Positions 18,042 to 26,581 of a stretch of 64,000 bases of DNA are shown here, in pieces. Location of the stretch: positions 35,620 through 99,619 of the forward strand of contig CACZVN010000004.1 in assembly GCA_902784615.1 (NCBI GenBank). The letters are read 5' to 3'. Both the position numbers and the translations under genes were made by a program. Position 1 is the stretch's first letter; each line of letters opens with the position of its first letter. Origin of the DNA: an uncultured Prevotellaceae bacterium. GTDB lineage: Bacteria > Bacteroidota > Bacteroidia > Bacteroidales > Bacteroidaceae. The notes below the pieces were generated by a model. It was not told the origin of the DNA and ran no database searches. It was given only the letters and a program-made list of their open reading frames with translations.

Positions 18042-18068
18042 TTGTATTGATAAAAAGTGGTATCTTTG
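18042..18068 (+). promoter_or_regulatory. Promoter of dapB-lepB-wbqC
   Basis: The -7 box TATCTTTG is at 18061-18068. A TTG at 18042-18044 lies at the right distance for the -33 box. The predicted leader before dapB is about 20 bases. Confidence 0.7.
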
Positions 18069-18091
18069 CACCGTTTTAATCAACACTGAAT

Positions 18092-18805
18092 ATGAAAATA
18101 GCTTTAATCGGCTACGGAAAGATGGGTAAGATGATCGAACAGATCGCCCGCGACCGTGGTCATGAAATCGTAAGTATCATTGATATTGATAATCAGGAGG
18201 ATTTTGATTCTCCAGCGTTTGCATCGGCCGATGTGGCCATCGAGTTCACGGCTCCTCAGGCAGCCTACGGTAACTATCTGAAAGCTTGGGCTAAAGGCGT
18301 GAAGGTGGTCAGCGGTTCGACGGGTTGGATGAAGGAGCATGGCGACGAGGTGCGCCAGGCCTGTGCCGATGGCAAGACCCTCTTCTGGGCTTCTAACTTC
18401 TCTATCGGCGTGGCTATCTTCTCGGCTGTGAATCGCTACTTGGCGAAGATCATGAACCAGTTCCCACAGTACGACGTGGAGATGGAAGAGACGCACCATG
18501 TGCACAAACTCGACCATCCCAGTGGTACGGCCATCACTTTGGCCGATGAAATCGTGGAAAATATCGACCGTAAGGAGGCTTGGAAGGAGGATACGACAGA
18601 CAAGAAGTACCTGCGTGTGGATCATATCCGCCGTGGTGAGGTGCCTGGCATCCATACCATCCGCTATGACTCTGACGCCGATCTCATTACCATCACCCAC
18701 GATGCCCACTCGCGTAAGGGCTTTGCCCTCGGAGCAGTGCTGGCCGCTGAATATACCAAGGAGCATCAGGGATTGTTGACCATCTCGGATATGTTTAAAT
18801 TCTAA
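18092..18805 (+). CDS. dapB: 4-hydroxy-tetrahydrodipicolinate reductase
   Basis: The protein has 237 residues. It catalyses the NAD(P)H-dependent step of lysine and diaminopimelate synthesis. The nucleotide-binding loop is ALIGYGKMGKMIE; VVSGSTGWM and SNFSIGVAIF line the cofactor site; the catalytic stretch is EETHHVHKLDHPSGTA with the His pair and Lys. It lies 13 bases before lepB and leads an operon with signal peptidase and WbqC. Confidence 0.95.
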   Translation: MKIALIGYGKMGKMIEQIARDRGHEIVSIIDIDNQEDFDSPAFASADVAIEFTAPQAAYGNYLKAWAKGVKVVSGSTGWMKEHGDEVRQACADGKTLFWASNFSIGVAIFSAVNRYLAKIMNQFPQYDVEMEETHHVHKLDHPSGTAITLADEIVENIDRKEAWKEDTTDKKYLRVDHIRRGEVPGIHTIRYDSDADLITITHDAHSRKGFALGAVLAAEYTKEHQGLLTISDMFKF

Positions 18806-18818
18806 TTAAACAAAAACA

Positions 18819-20252
18819 ATGGTAAAGAAGAAAGAAAAACTGAATATGAAAAAGCAGTGGACGAAGTTCATCGTCGTGCTGATACTCTACCTGCTCTTCC
18901 TGTATTGGGTGAAGTCATGGTGGGGATTGCTTGTAGTACCTTTCATCTTTGATGTCTATATTACTAAGAAGATCAAGTGGCAGTGGTGGAAGGAGGCTGA
19001 GAAACCCGTGAAGTTCGTCATGTCTTGGATCGACGCCCTTGTGTTCGCGCTTGTGGCCGTCTATTTCATCAACCAGTTCTTCTTCCAGAATTACGTGATT
19101 CCATCGAGTTCTTTGGAGAAGTCATTGCTGACGGGCGACTATCTCTTCGTCTCGAAGGTGAGTTACGGCCCCCGTATCCCACAGACCCCGTTGACGATGC
19201 CACTCACGCAGCACACGCTCCCTGTCGTGGAGTGCAAGAGTTATTTCGACTGGCCTCATTGGGACTACCGTCGTGTGAAGGGTTTGGGAAATATCGAGTT
19301 GAACGATATCGTAGTATTCAACTTCCCCGCAGGAGATACGCTCTGTTCGGCTCCCCAGTATCAGGCGTACGACTATTATCAGATGTGCTACAGCATTGGC
19401 TACCAGATCTATCCGAACCGCCCTGATCCTGATTCTCTGACAGCAGAACAGCGCCTGAAGTATTTCGAGACCATCTATGAGGCTGGTCGTAATGAGTTAT
19501 GGCGCAACCGTGGGGAATATGGTGAGATCATCACCCGTCCTGCTGACCGTCGTGAGAACTATGTGAAGCGCTGTGTGGGCCTGCCTGGACAGACGCTCCA
19601 GATCAAGGATCACATCGTCTATCTCGACGGCAAGGCTAATAAAGAACCAGAGAACGTGCAATACACCTACTATGTCAAGTTGAAGCAGGCCATCCCCGAG
19701 GAACTGATGGAGGAACTTGGTATCTCGATGGAGGACCTGACGAGTCTGAACACCTTAGGCTATATGCCGTTGACCAAGCGCACTGTGACCACCCTCCAGG
19801 CTAGAAAGGACATTGTGGAGAGCATCACCCTGAATACGGAGGCCAACGATCTGGAGATCTATCCGCTGAATGGTAACAAGCATTGGACGCGCGACAACTA
19901 TGGTCCCATCTGGATTCCGAAAAAGGGCGAATCCATCGAACTGACGCTGGATAATATCGCCATCTATGAGCGCCCTATCAAGGTCTATGAGGCCAACGAC
20001 TTGGAGATCCGCGACGGTAAGATCTTTATCAACGGAGAGGAAGCGAAGTCTTATACCTTTAAGATGGACTACTACTGGATGCAGGGCGACAACCGCCATA
20101 ACTCCGCCGACTCGCGTTACTGGGGTTTCGTGCCCGAGGATCATATCGTCGGCAAGCCCATCTTCATCTGGTGGTCGAGCGATCCAGACCGTCGTGGTAT
20201 CAATGGTGTGCGCTGGAGCCGTCTCGGTAAGATCGTAGATAACATCAAGTAA
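18819..20252 (+). CDS. lepB: Signal peptidase I, long Bacteroidota form
   Basis: The protein has 477 residues, much longer than the enterobacterial enzyme. It removes signal peptides at the outer face of the inner membrane. Membrane segments are about 16-32 and 70-90. The catalytic region is IPSSSLEKSLLTGDYLFVSK, with the probable nucleophile Ser98; the usual PSGSM reads PSSSL here. The catalytic Lys is in ENYVKRCVGLPGQTL, and MQGDNRHNSADSRYWGFV is box E. A large insertion lies between the Ser and Lys boxes (about 118-250) and another between the Lys box and box E. A second in-frame ATG at 18846 is possible. Confidence 0.92.
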   Translation: MVKKKEKLNMKKQWTKFIVVLILYLLFLYWVKSWWGLLVVPFIFDVYITKKIKWQWWKEAEKPVKFVMSWIDALVFALVAVYFINQFFFQNYVIPSSSLEKSLLTGDYLFVSKVSYGPRIPQTPLTMPLTQHTLPVVECKSYFDWPHWDYRRVKGLGNIELNDIVVFNFPAGDTLCSAPQYQAYDYYQMCYSIGYQIYPNRPDPDSLTAEQRLKYFETIYEAGRNELWRNRGEYGEIITRPADRRENYVKRCVGLPGQTLQIKDHIVYLDGKANKEPENVQYTYYVKLKQAIPEELMEELGISMEDLTSLNTLGYMPLTKRTVTTLQARKDIVESITLNTEANDLEIYPLNGNKHWTRDNYGPIWIPKKGESIELTLDNIAIYERPIKVYEANDLEIRDGKIFINGEEAKSYTFKMDYYWMQGDNRHNSADSRYWGFVPEDHIVGKPIFIWWSSDPDRRGINGVRWSRLGKIVDNIK

Positions 20253-20259
20253 GCAGGGC

Positions 20260-20859
20260 ATGGAGGCTCTGCTGAGTACGACCTATTTCGGCCCTATACA
20301 GTGGTATCAGAAATTGTATAGGGCCGAACATGTGCAGATAGAGCAGTGGGAAAGTTTTCAGAAACAGACCTACCGTAACCGTTGCCTCATCGCCACTACC
20401 AATGGCATCCAGGCTCTGACCTTCCCCATAGAGCGCGGCACGTCGCCACTCATCAAGGATATCCGCATCAGTGACCATGGCAACTGGCGCCATCTGCACT
20501 GGAACGCCCTGCAGAGCGCCTACGGAGAGTCGCCTTTTTTCCCATATTATCAGGACGACATCCGCCCTTTCTTCGAGAAGCGGTGGGACTATCTCTTGGA
20601 ATTTAATGAGGCTATCCGTGAGAAAATGTGCGAATTGATCGATATCCAGCCTAAGGTTTCCTATACGGAAGGATATGTTTCTTCCCCCATCATTAAGGAC
20701 TTCCGTTCGGCGATCAACCCCAAGCATCCTGAACCAGATGCAGACTTCACCCCCAAGCCCTATTATCAGGTCTATCAGCAGAAGCAGGGTTTTCTGCCTA
20801 ACCTTTCTATCCTCGACCTGCTCTTCAACATGGGACCGGAGAGTATTTTCTACCTCTGA
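20260..20859 (+). CDS. WbqC-like family protein
   Basis: The protein has 199 residues. Start MEALLSTTYFGPIQWY with a conserved NRCLIATTNGIQALTFPIE, WRHLHWNALQSAYGESPFF and FLPNLSILDLLFNMGPES mark the WbqC family. Members occur in surface polysaccharide loci and in a conserved Bacteroidota dapB-lepB-wbqC arrangement as seen here. The biochemical activity is not established as far as I know. It lies 7 bases after lepB. No clear terminator follows. Confidence 0.85.
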   Translation: MEALLSTTYFGPIQWYQKLYRAEHVQIEQWESFQKQTYRNRCLIATTNGIQALTFPIERGTSPLIKDIRISDHGNWRHLHWNALQSAYGESPFFPYYQDDIRPFFEKRWDYLLEFNEAIREKMCELIDIQPKVSYTEGYVSSPIIKDFRSAINPKHPEPDADFTPKPYYQVYQQKQGFLPNLSILDLLFNMGPESIFYL

Positions 20860-20907
20860 ATAATTAGGGGGTGGTGGGGCCTGTCATTTTATATTTTTCC
20901 AAAAAAG

Positions 20908-20939
20908 TTTGGTGATTTCACCAATTGTTCGTATCTTTG
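20908..20939 (+). promoter_or_regulatory. Promoter of the cobalamin riboswitch transcript
   Basis: The -33 box TTTG (20908-20911) and the -7 box TATCTTTG (20932-20939) are 20 bases apart, close to ideal. The predicted start is about 20943, directly before the riboswitch. Confidence 0.8.
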
Positions 20940-20954
20940 CAGCCGACAGCCGAT

Positions 20955-21125
20955 GTGCTGTCCCACAGAGGTTCGCTTAACCGCGATTAATTGGGAATGG
21001 AGTGAAAGTCTCCGACTGTCCCGCAGCTGTGAACTCCCGTATGGCTCTGAAGCAGAACGCCATTGCCCTTGAGGGCGAGAAGGTACTTTGGAGTGGAGCG
21101 TAGTCAGAAGACCAGCCTTTGATGG
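20955..21125 (+). promoter_or_regulatory. Cobalamin riboswitch
   Basis: The conserved B12 core is recognisable in order: TTAATTGGGAA (about 20987-20997), GGAGTGAAAGTCTCC (hairpin, 20999-21013), ACTGTCCCGCAGCTGTGA (21015-21032) and the B12 box AGTCAGAAGACCAGCC (21102-21117). It binds adenosyl- or methyl-cobalamin and normally represses btuB-type or cobalamin-synthesis genes. Here no such gene follows. Downstream there is only a 29-codon ORF (21171-21260) and a terminator (21259-21297), and the next operon has its own promoter at 21357. Outer boundaries are approximate. Confidence 0.9.
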
Positions 21126-21170
21126 AAAGATGCCAATTGTCCTCGATGTAAGGTCAAGAGGCGAAAGAAG

Positions 21171-21260
21171 ATGTTTTGTGGAAACAAAGGTTGTTCAGGA
21201 GTCCGTATTGTGGACTCATTGGAACACTTTACATACGTGTATTATTATATAGGTTTGTAA
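21171..21260 (+). CDS. 29-residue ORF under the cobalamin riboswitch
   Basis: The ORF starts with ATG after a purine-rich stretch (GCGAAAGAAG), reads MFCGNKGCSGVRIVDSL then EHFTYVYYYIGL, and stops 2 bases into the terminator stem. It is the longest ORF with an ATG start in this transcript. The CGNKGC pair of cysteines and the aromatic C-terminus are notable, but I know no family. It may be a true small protein, a decayed remnant of a B12-transport gene, or a chance ORF. A 10-codon ORF (21122-21151) lies just after the riboswitch. Confidence 0.35.
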   Translation: MFCGNKGCSGVRIVDSLEHFTYVYYYIGL

Positions 21261-21297
21261 AAGAGACCCTGCCGCGAGGTACGGTCTCTTTTGTTTT
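21259..21297 (+). terminator. Rho-independent terminator closing the riboswitch transcript
   Basis: AAAAGAGACC (21259-21268) pairs perfectly with GGTCTCTTTT (21283-21292) around a 14-base loop and is followed by GTTTTT. It could be the riboswitch expression platform or simply the transcript end. It lies about 135 bases after the B12 box, farther than a typical direct anti-terminator. Confidence 0.85.
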
Positions 21298-21356
21298 TAG
21301 CAATAATACCGGTGAAAAATTCCAGCAGTATGGAATTATTATATTCGATTTTTTCA

Positions 21357-21364
21357 TATCTTTG
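21357..21364 (+). promoter_or_regulatory. Promoter of the second sigma/receptor operon
   Basis: TATCTTTG followed by CAG. The predicted leader to the sigma gene at 21448 is about 80 bases. Because it lies after the terminator, the operon can be transcribed independently of the riboswitch. Confidence 0.7.
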
Positions 21365-21447
21365 CAGTTAAAAGACACTAGTGAAGAGAGATTTAGGATA
21401 AAAAGAGGTAGGTTTTTACTATTTCAACCGTCATATAGATAGAAGAG

Positions 21448-21945
21448 ATGAATCAGAAACGGGTAGCCATAGAGCAGCTATTTCGACAACATTACGTCCG
21501 ACTTCGTCAGATGGCCAATAGGCTTCTGCATGATGACGAGGAAGGCAAGGATGTCGTCAGCGAAGTCTTTACCCGTCTGATACAGTCTGACATCTTGCCT
21601 GGGGAAGACAAGGTTGAGCGTTACCTATCAGCCTCCGTCCGCAATCGTTGCCTGGACATGATTGCCCACCAGCAAATCAGACAGCGCGTGGAGAAGCTGA
21701 TCCCTATTGACAGCGTCGATGATCTCTCAGAGACGGACGAAGATAGTCGTTATACGGAACTGAGACGGTTTGTCGATAGAGAGTTGTCTGATCAGACGCG
21801 CCAGGTATTCCTGCTACGTTTTGACAAGCGCATGAAATATCAGGAGATTGCAGCCAAACTGAACATCAGTGAGAAGACGGTCTATAAGCATCTCCATCAG
21901 GCCATCACCAAGTTGCACGAACATTTTAAAGATCAGGAACAATGA
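21448..21945 (+). CDS. ECF RNA polymerase sigma-70 factor
   Basis: The protein has 165 residues. Region 2 (about 8-75) has FRQHYVRLRQMANRLLHDDEEGKDVVSEVF; region 4 (about 105-160) has RQVFLLRFDKRMKYQEIAAKL and the recognition helix ISEKTVYKHLHQAI. It directs polymerase to a small regulon, probably including its own operon. The gene overlaps the anti-sigma gene by ATGA, exactly like the fragment at the window's left edge. There is no N-terminal or C-terminal sensing extension. Confidence 0.9.
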   Translation: MNQKRVAIEQLFRQHYVRLRQMANRLLHDDEEGKDVVSEVFTRLIQSDILPGEDKVERYLSASVRNRCLDMIAHQQIRQRVEKLIPIDSVDDLSETDEDSRYTELRRFVDRELSDQTRQVFLLRFDKRMKYQEIAAKLNISEKTVYKHLHQAITKLHEHFKDQEQ

Positions 21946-22514
21946 GCAAGGCAGAACAGAACGACAAGTTGACACAGGTGCTCGAAATGACAGAGCATCC
22001 TGAGCGCTTTACGGACGAACAGCTCCAGCAGTTGCTCAACGATGAGGAGTGTGCAGTTTTCTATCGTCTGATGTGCGATGCCACGAGCGCATACGCTGGC
22101 ACCCAAATCTCTCTGCCTTCCCGAAGGATAAGTTTTCGTAAGATTGCTGCTATCCTCATGGCCCTGCTGATGCTTTCAGGACTCTCCTATGCAGCCATCC
22201 GAATGTTGCAAAACCGTCAGGACACGATGGAAACAGACCAGAAGTCTGAAATCGTCAAGCCTGCGTCAGCAATACAAACCCAAGATGCCAATGATAAGGT
22301 ATGGACCTTCCAGAATGCTGAGCTACAGGAGATTCTGGAGGTGGTAACCGCTTTCTATCAATTGGGTACGGAATATCGGAATGAGGCGCCACGTCACGTC
22401 CGCTTCTACGTCAAGTGGGATAAGACAGAAGGCATACAAGCCTTGGTGGAACGCCTGAATAAATCTGAAAAGGTGAATATAACAATAGCCGACGACCTGC
22501 TGATTGTGGAATAG
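21942..22514 (+). CDS. Small anti-sigma-like membrane protein, DUF4974-like
   Basis: The protein has 190 residues and is a paralogue of 132-674. The cytoplasmic part (about 1-65) contains EHPERFTDEQLQQLLNDEE, then comes a membrane helix (about 68-88, AAILMALLMLSGLSYAAI) and a periplasmic end (about 120-190, VWTFQNAELQEILEVVTAFY to ITIADDLLIVE). The FecR core is missing. It overlaps the sigma gene and lies 2 bases before the receptor. It probably relays the receptor STN signal; the shared HPE-(Y/F)-TDEQL motif may be the sigma-binding patch. Confidence 0.72.
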   Translation: MSKAEQNDKLTQVLEMTEHPERFTDEQLQQLLNDEECAVFYRLMCDATSAYAGTQISLPSRRISFRKIAAILMALLMLSGLSYAAIRMLQNRQDTMETDQKSEIVKPASAIQTQDANDKVWTFQNAELQEILEVVTAFYQLGTEYRNEAPRHVRFYVKWDKTEGIQALVERLNKSEKVNITIADDLLIVE

Positions 22515-22516
22515 AC

Positions 22517-25246
22517 ATGAGGCGTGTGTTATGTATGATGATTCTGTTGACAGCTGCTTTCTCCGCAAGATCGCAGCATACTTTTCGTGGCACGTCGCTT
22601 TCGGAGGCTTTGATCGCTCTCGACAATTCGTCGAAACGCTATAACATCACGTTCGTCTATGATGAGTTGGAGGATTTTACTGTCAGCAAAACCATCCCTC
22701 AAAGTCGCTCTCTGCCTGATGCCGTCAGAGAGGTTTGTGGCTTCTATCCTGTGAGGGTCGTCGTACAAGGAAGGGAGATTTTCGTGGAATGTACCCAGAA
22801 AGACCGTATGAAACTGAAGGGACGGCTTGTGGATGACAATAATCAGCCAGTGGTCTATGCCAATATCGCACTATTCAGTACGGAAGACTCTACCTTGATA
22901 GGTGGAGGTGTGAGCAATGAGGCAGGTCACTTTGTGATTCCTTGTAGTGCTGAGCGCGCTTTGGTGCGTATCAGTTGTGTGGGCTTCAAGACCATCAAGC
23001 GCCTGATGCCCATCAGTCAGGTAGGCACTATTCGGATGCAGGTGGCTGACCATTATCTGCACAATGTGAATGTCAAGGGCGTGGTTCTTGTGATCCGTTA
23101 TGATTCTGATCGTCTTCAGTATGTTGTGGCTGACGATCCCTTTGCCCAGGGACAGAGTGTTCTGGAACTGATGAATAGAGTGCCGATGGTCACGCTGTCA
23201 GGAGGCCGTGCCAGTATCCTTGGAAAAGGTCTGGCCAGATGGATGCTCGACGGAAGGGTGTTGGATGATAGCAGCGAGATGATCCCTCGCAAACTCTGGT
23301 CGATGCGCGCTGAGGACATCGAACGCATAGAGGTCATCACCCTGCCCGTGGGCTCCAATATGGTTGATGGTAGTGGAGGCTATATCAATATTGTCACCAG
23401 ACGGGATCAAACCCTCGGATGGCGAGGTGACCTGACAGGAGAACTCATCTCCAAGGACGACTTGAACTGGCGATATAGTGGAAACGTGAGTTATGCCACC
23501 AAGCGCCTTGATGCCTCACTTGATATCTATGGCAATCGCCTGACAGAGCGCTTAGATGCCACAACGACTTACGAGCGCCCTCATGAGTTCGTGAAGCGTT
23601 CTGACAGTCGGGATGAAGAGCAGGATAGGGAGTACGGGACCAATCTGATGCTGCACTATCAGTTGACACCACAATGGGAGATCGGTGCTATGCTGTCATA
23701 CAGGCAGAATTGTGACCATCATGATATGACGGATGCTGATCGAGTGCGCTTCAACGTCAATTATGCGCCATTCTCAGGACTTGGCCCGAATATCAAGGAT
23801 TATACCATGGCCTCGGCTTCCTCTTTGTCGCCAGTAGGGGCTATGCACACCACAGCCCTGACGGCTTTCAGTGACCTTATGCTCGATACGTTGGGCAAAC
23901 AGGCCAATCTCACGTATAACTTCTATCATAAGTCGGGCACTCGGGGCTCCGTCATGGAGGGCGATGCCAATATCCCCGTGTATTACTATTCCTCCAGTGA
24001 TCCTTATCATGTATCCAACACCTTCGAACTGGATACGGACTATAAGATCCACTCCCTGAAACTCGACTTCACGTTGCCTTTCCCATTTGCCAAGGTAGAG
24101 ACGGGATTGGCCTATACCGATATCGACAATACGGTGCTCAAAAGTCAGGAACAGTCTTCCAACATTGATGTTGATGGCGTCTATCGGAATAACAGTTATC
24201 GCTATCAGGAACGGAGTGCGATGGGCTATCTGATTTTAAGCAGGCAGCTGCATCCGAGGCTTTCTGCTACTATCGGCATGCATCTGGAGCACTCTTGGCT
24301 GACAGGAGAGGACAGGGATATGACCAAAAGCCGTAAGACCAAGCAGACATTCACAAAACTATTGCCAACCCTCTCTGCCAATTATCAGTTGGGCAGTCGC
24401 CAACAGCTCGTGTTACAGATGGGCAGGAACATCAATCGTCCTGACTTCGATGAGTTGAATCAGGTGCCTGTCTATGTCACCATGACCAACCTGATAGTGG
24501 GTAATCCCTCGCTCATACCTGGAACGACTGATTACGCAGAATTGTCTTATCGCCACTCCTGTGGCCTTTATGCCAACCTCTGGTATCGTCATGGCAAGAA
24601 TCAGACGGAATGGGTCACCAGTTTCCAGATAGACCAGGGACCAAGATACCGTTTGGAATCGCAGACCACCAAGCCAGAGAACTGGCTGGACGAACAGCAG
24701 GCAGGTCTCTACCTTCGTTATCAGCAACGATTCTTGCCGTGGTTGAACACCATCGTTGAGGGCGATCTGTATTATTATCATGGCGGTTCTTCGCGCTCAG
24801 AACTGAGCCGAAACGAGGATGCCGTCTTTAATCCCTATATGCCTGACCTGCATGGTTGGGGAGAGCATGCAGCACTCTCTGCCGATGTCTTTTTGAATCC
24901 TCAGCACACCCTTTTGCTGAATGCCCGCTATGACCACTGGTTCCGCCAGTTAGAGAAGATGACAGATATCGGTGCCTTTGGCTATGCCTCTTTTGCCCTG
25001 CGCTATTCCTTGTTGGACGATCGTCTGAAACTATCGTTGGTGGCCCATGATCCGTTCCGTCAGCATGTATCAGACATCACGCGTTCGTACAACTGGTTTA
25101 CAGAGTGTATCCATACTGTCCACCATTCGCAGTTCGTCAGCCTGACGGCCTCCTACGCATTGGGTGGCAAGAAGGTGCGTCGCAACTATCGTGATAAGAA
25201 GGATTCGGAGACGCAGCGTGCAGAGAAACGTAAATCGATACAATAG
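22517..25246 (+). CDS. TonB-dependent receptor-like protein with STN domain
   Basis: The protein has 909 residues. The signal peptide ends near residue 19 (FSARSQH). The STN domain (about 20-92) includes FVYDELEDFTVSKTI and VREVCGFYPVRVVV; a carboxypeptidase-regulatory-like domain (about 95-180) and a plug-like part (about 185-290, VLELMNRVPMVTL) follow, then the barrel. The C-terminal 25 residues after the last strand (TASYALGGKKVRR) are strongly charged (NYRDKKDSETQRAEKRK). It is the paralogue of 684-3227 and is joined on its 3' side (4 bases) to an LRR lipoprotein gene, a possible surface partner. The ligand is unknown; the cobalamin riboswitch upstream hints at B12 but is separated by a terminator. 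Confidence 0.83.
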   Translation: MRRVLCMMILLTAAFSARSQHTFRGTSLSEALIALDNSSKRYNITFVYDELEDFTVSKTIPQSRSLPDAVREVCGFYPVRVVVQGREIFVECTQKDRMKLKGRLVDDNNQPVVYANIALFSTEDSTLIGGGVSNEAGHFVIPCSAERALVRISCVGFKTIKRLMPISQVGTIRMQVADHYLHNVNVKGVVLVIRYDSDRLQYVVADDPFAQGQSVLELMNRVPMVTLSGGRASILGKGLARWMLDGRVLDDSSEMIPRKLWSMRAEDIERIEVITLPVGSNMVDGSGGYINIVTRRDQTLGWRGDLTGELISKDDLNWRYSGNVSYATKRLDASLDIYGNRLTERLDATTTYERPHEFVKRSDSRDEEQDREYGTNLMLHYQLTPQWEIGAMLSYRQNCDHHDMTDADRVRFNVNYAPFSGLGPNIKDYTMASASSLSPVGAMHTTALTAFSDLMLDTLGKQANLTYNFYHKSGTRGSVMEGDANIPVYYYSSSDPYHVSNTFELDTDYKIHSLKLDFTLPFPFAKVETGLAYTDIDNTVLKSQEQSSNIDVDGVYRNNSYRYQERSAMGYLILSRQLHPRLSATIGMHLEHSWLTGEDRDMTKSRKTKQTFTKLLPTLSANYQLGSRQQLVLQMGRNINRPDFDELNQVPVYVTMTNLIVGNPSLIPGTTDYAELSYRHSCGLYANLWYRHGKNQTEWVTSFQIDQGPRYRLESQTTKPENWLDEQQAGLYLRYQQRFLPWLNTIVEGDLYYYHGGSSRSELSRNEDAVFNPYMPDLHGWGEHAALSADVFLNPQHTLLLNARYDHWFRQLEKMTDIGAFGYASFALRYSLLDDRLKLSLVAHDPFRQHVSDITRSYNWFTECIHTVHHSQFVSLTASYALGGKKVRRNYRDKKDSETQRAEKRKSIQ

Positions 25247-25250
25247 AACT

Positions 25251-26480
25251 ATGGATATGAAAAAGGTGAAAACATATTTGCTGCTCCTGATGGCTATGAC
25301 GCTCGTCTGTGGATGCAGCGACGAGGTGGAAATAACTGAAGAAAGACTGGCTTATGAGCCTTACGATGCCAAGATCGATGGTATCTGCTATCAGCTATCC
25401 GATAGTAAGACGGCTATTGTCTCTGCAGGAAATGTCTATTATTCTGGCGATGTTGTCATACCTGCAACCGTTGAATACAAGGGAGATTCATATCGGGTGA
25501 CGGGTATCTCAGAAAAGGCCTTTGCCTCTTGTGAACAACTGCATTCTGTCGTACTGCCTGAAGGTATTACGTCTATTCCTTCCCGTATGTGTGCCTGGTG
25601 TTATAATCTGAAATCTGTGACGCTTCCGTCGTCTATTACCACCATTGGTAACGAGGCCTTCTCCAACTGTACGTCCCTAACCTCTGTCACCATCCCCGAC
25701 GGGGTGGAGGAGATTGGCGAGAGTGCTTTCTTCTGTTGTATGTCGCTCACTTCGCTTTCACTTCCCAATAGTGTGAAAACCATCAAATGGCGTGCCTTTA
25801 CAGGTTGCGCTAATCTTACCTCAGTGTCGTTGCCTAAGAATCTGACAAGAATCCCCTCAGAGTGCTTTGCCCATTGTTCCAGGCTTTCTTCAGTCTCGAT
25901 TCCTGAGGGTGTCATCTATATCTCTAACCATAGTTTCTCTCATTGCATCTCGCTGACACAGCTCACGCTGCCAGAATCGCTGAAGTCTATGGATAGGGGC
26001 GTGTTCGAGAACTGCACTGGTCTCACGTCCATCACGATTCCTGAGGGTGTAGAACAACTCGGTGCCTTACTGTTCGCTGAGTGTACCCATCTGACATCGG
26101 TGGAGTGGCATCCCCAGATGGTCCCTGAGGGTGCCTTCAAAAACTGCACGGGGCTCGTGGAAGTCAAAGTGCCAGAAGGTGTCACCCATATACAGGCCAA
26201 TGCCTACGATGGCTGCAGTAACCTATCGACACTCACGCTCCCTGGCACCTTGGAAACCATCTCGCCAGGGGCTTTCAAGGACTGCGGCAGCCTGAAGGAT
26301 GTCTATTGTCTTTGCCTCTATGTCCCTACGCTGCCATTCCCCGCGGAATCTACTACCGACCTGATCTTCGAGAACACGGACCTCAGCACTGCTACCCTTC
26401 ATGTTCCCGCCTCCGCCTTGGACACCTACCAAACATCATCGCCATGGAGTGATTTCGGCCAAATCGTCACCCTTCCATAA
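25251..26480 (+). CDS. BspA-type leucine-rich-repeat lipoprotein
   Basis: The protein has 409 residues from the ATG at 25251; an upstream in-frame ATG at 25164 would lie inside the receptor gene. The lipoprotein signal ends LVCGC with Cys22 as the likely lipidated residue. An N-terminal module (about 36-90, KIDGICYQL to GDVVIPATVEYKG) is followed by about 12 LRR_5 repeats of 23 residues (pattern F..C..L.SV.LP..V..I). It is 4 bases after the receptor, so probably co-transcribed. It is likely displayed on the outer membrane and binds protein or glycan, as in other BspA proteins; this is inferred. Confidence 0.88.
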   Translation: MDMKKVKTYLLLLMAMTLVCGCSDEVEITEERLAYEPYDAKIDGICYQLSDSKTAIVSAGNVYYSGDVVIPATVEYKGDSYRVTGISEKAFASCEQLHSVVLPEGITSIPSRMCAWCYNLKSVTLPSSITTIGNEAFSNCTSLTSVTIPDGVEEIGESAFFCCMSLTSLSLPNSVKTIKWRAFTGCANLTSVSLPKNLTRIPSECFAHCSRLSSVSIPEGVIYISNHSFSHCISLTQLTLPESLKSMDRGVFENCTGLTSITIPEGVEQLGALLFAECTHLTSVEWHPQMVPEGAFKNCTGLVEVKVPEGVTHIQANAYDGCSNLSTLTLPGTLETISPGAFKDCGSLKDVYCLCLYVPTLPFPAESTTDLIFENTDLSTATLHVPASALDTYQTSSPWSDFGQIVTLP

Positions 26481-26581
26481 CTTTTCTGGACCTGAGGGGT
26501 AGGAATTTGTCTTCTTACTCGTCTTATATATAGAAGACAATGATGACCGAAAAGGTCGTGATGAAGTAATCTTGGTTGTTT

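Noticed and set aside
21250-21257. TAGGTTTG as a promoter just before the riboswitch terminator
   Set aside because: No TTTG box at the right distance, and a transcript from it would meet the terminator at once.
21176-21442. 88-codon frame with TTG start after the riboswitch
   Set aside because: It runs through a strong terminator and the next promoter and has no ATG; the 29-codon ATG ORF is better supported.
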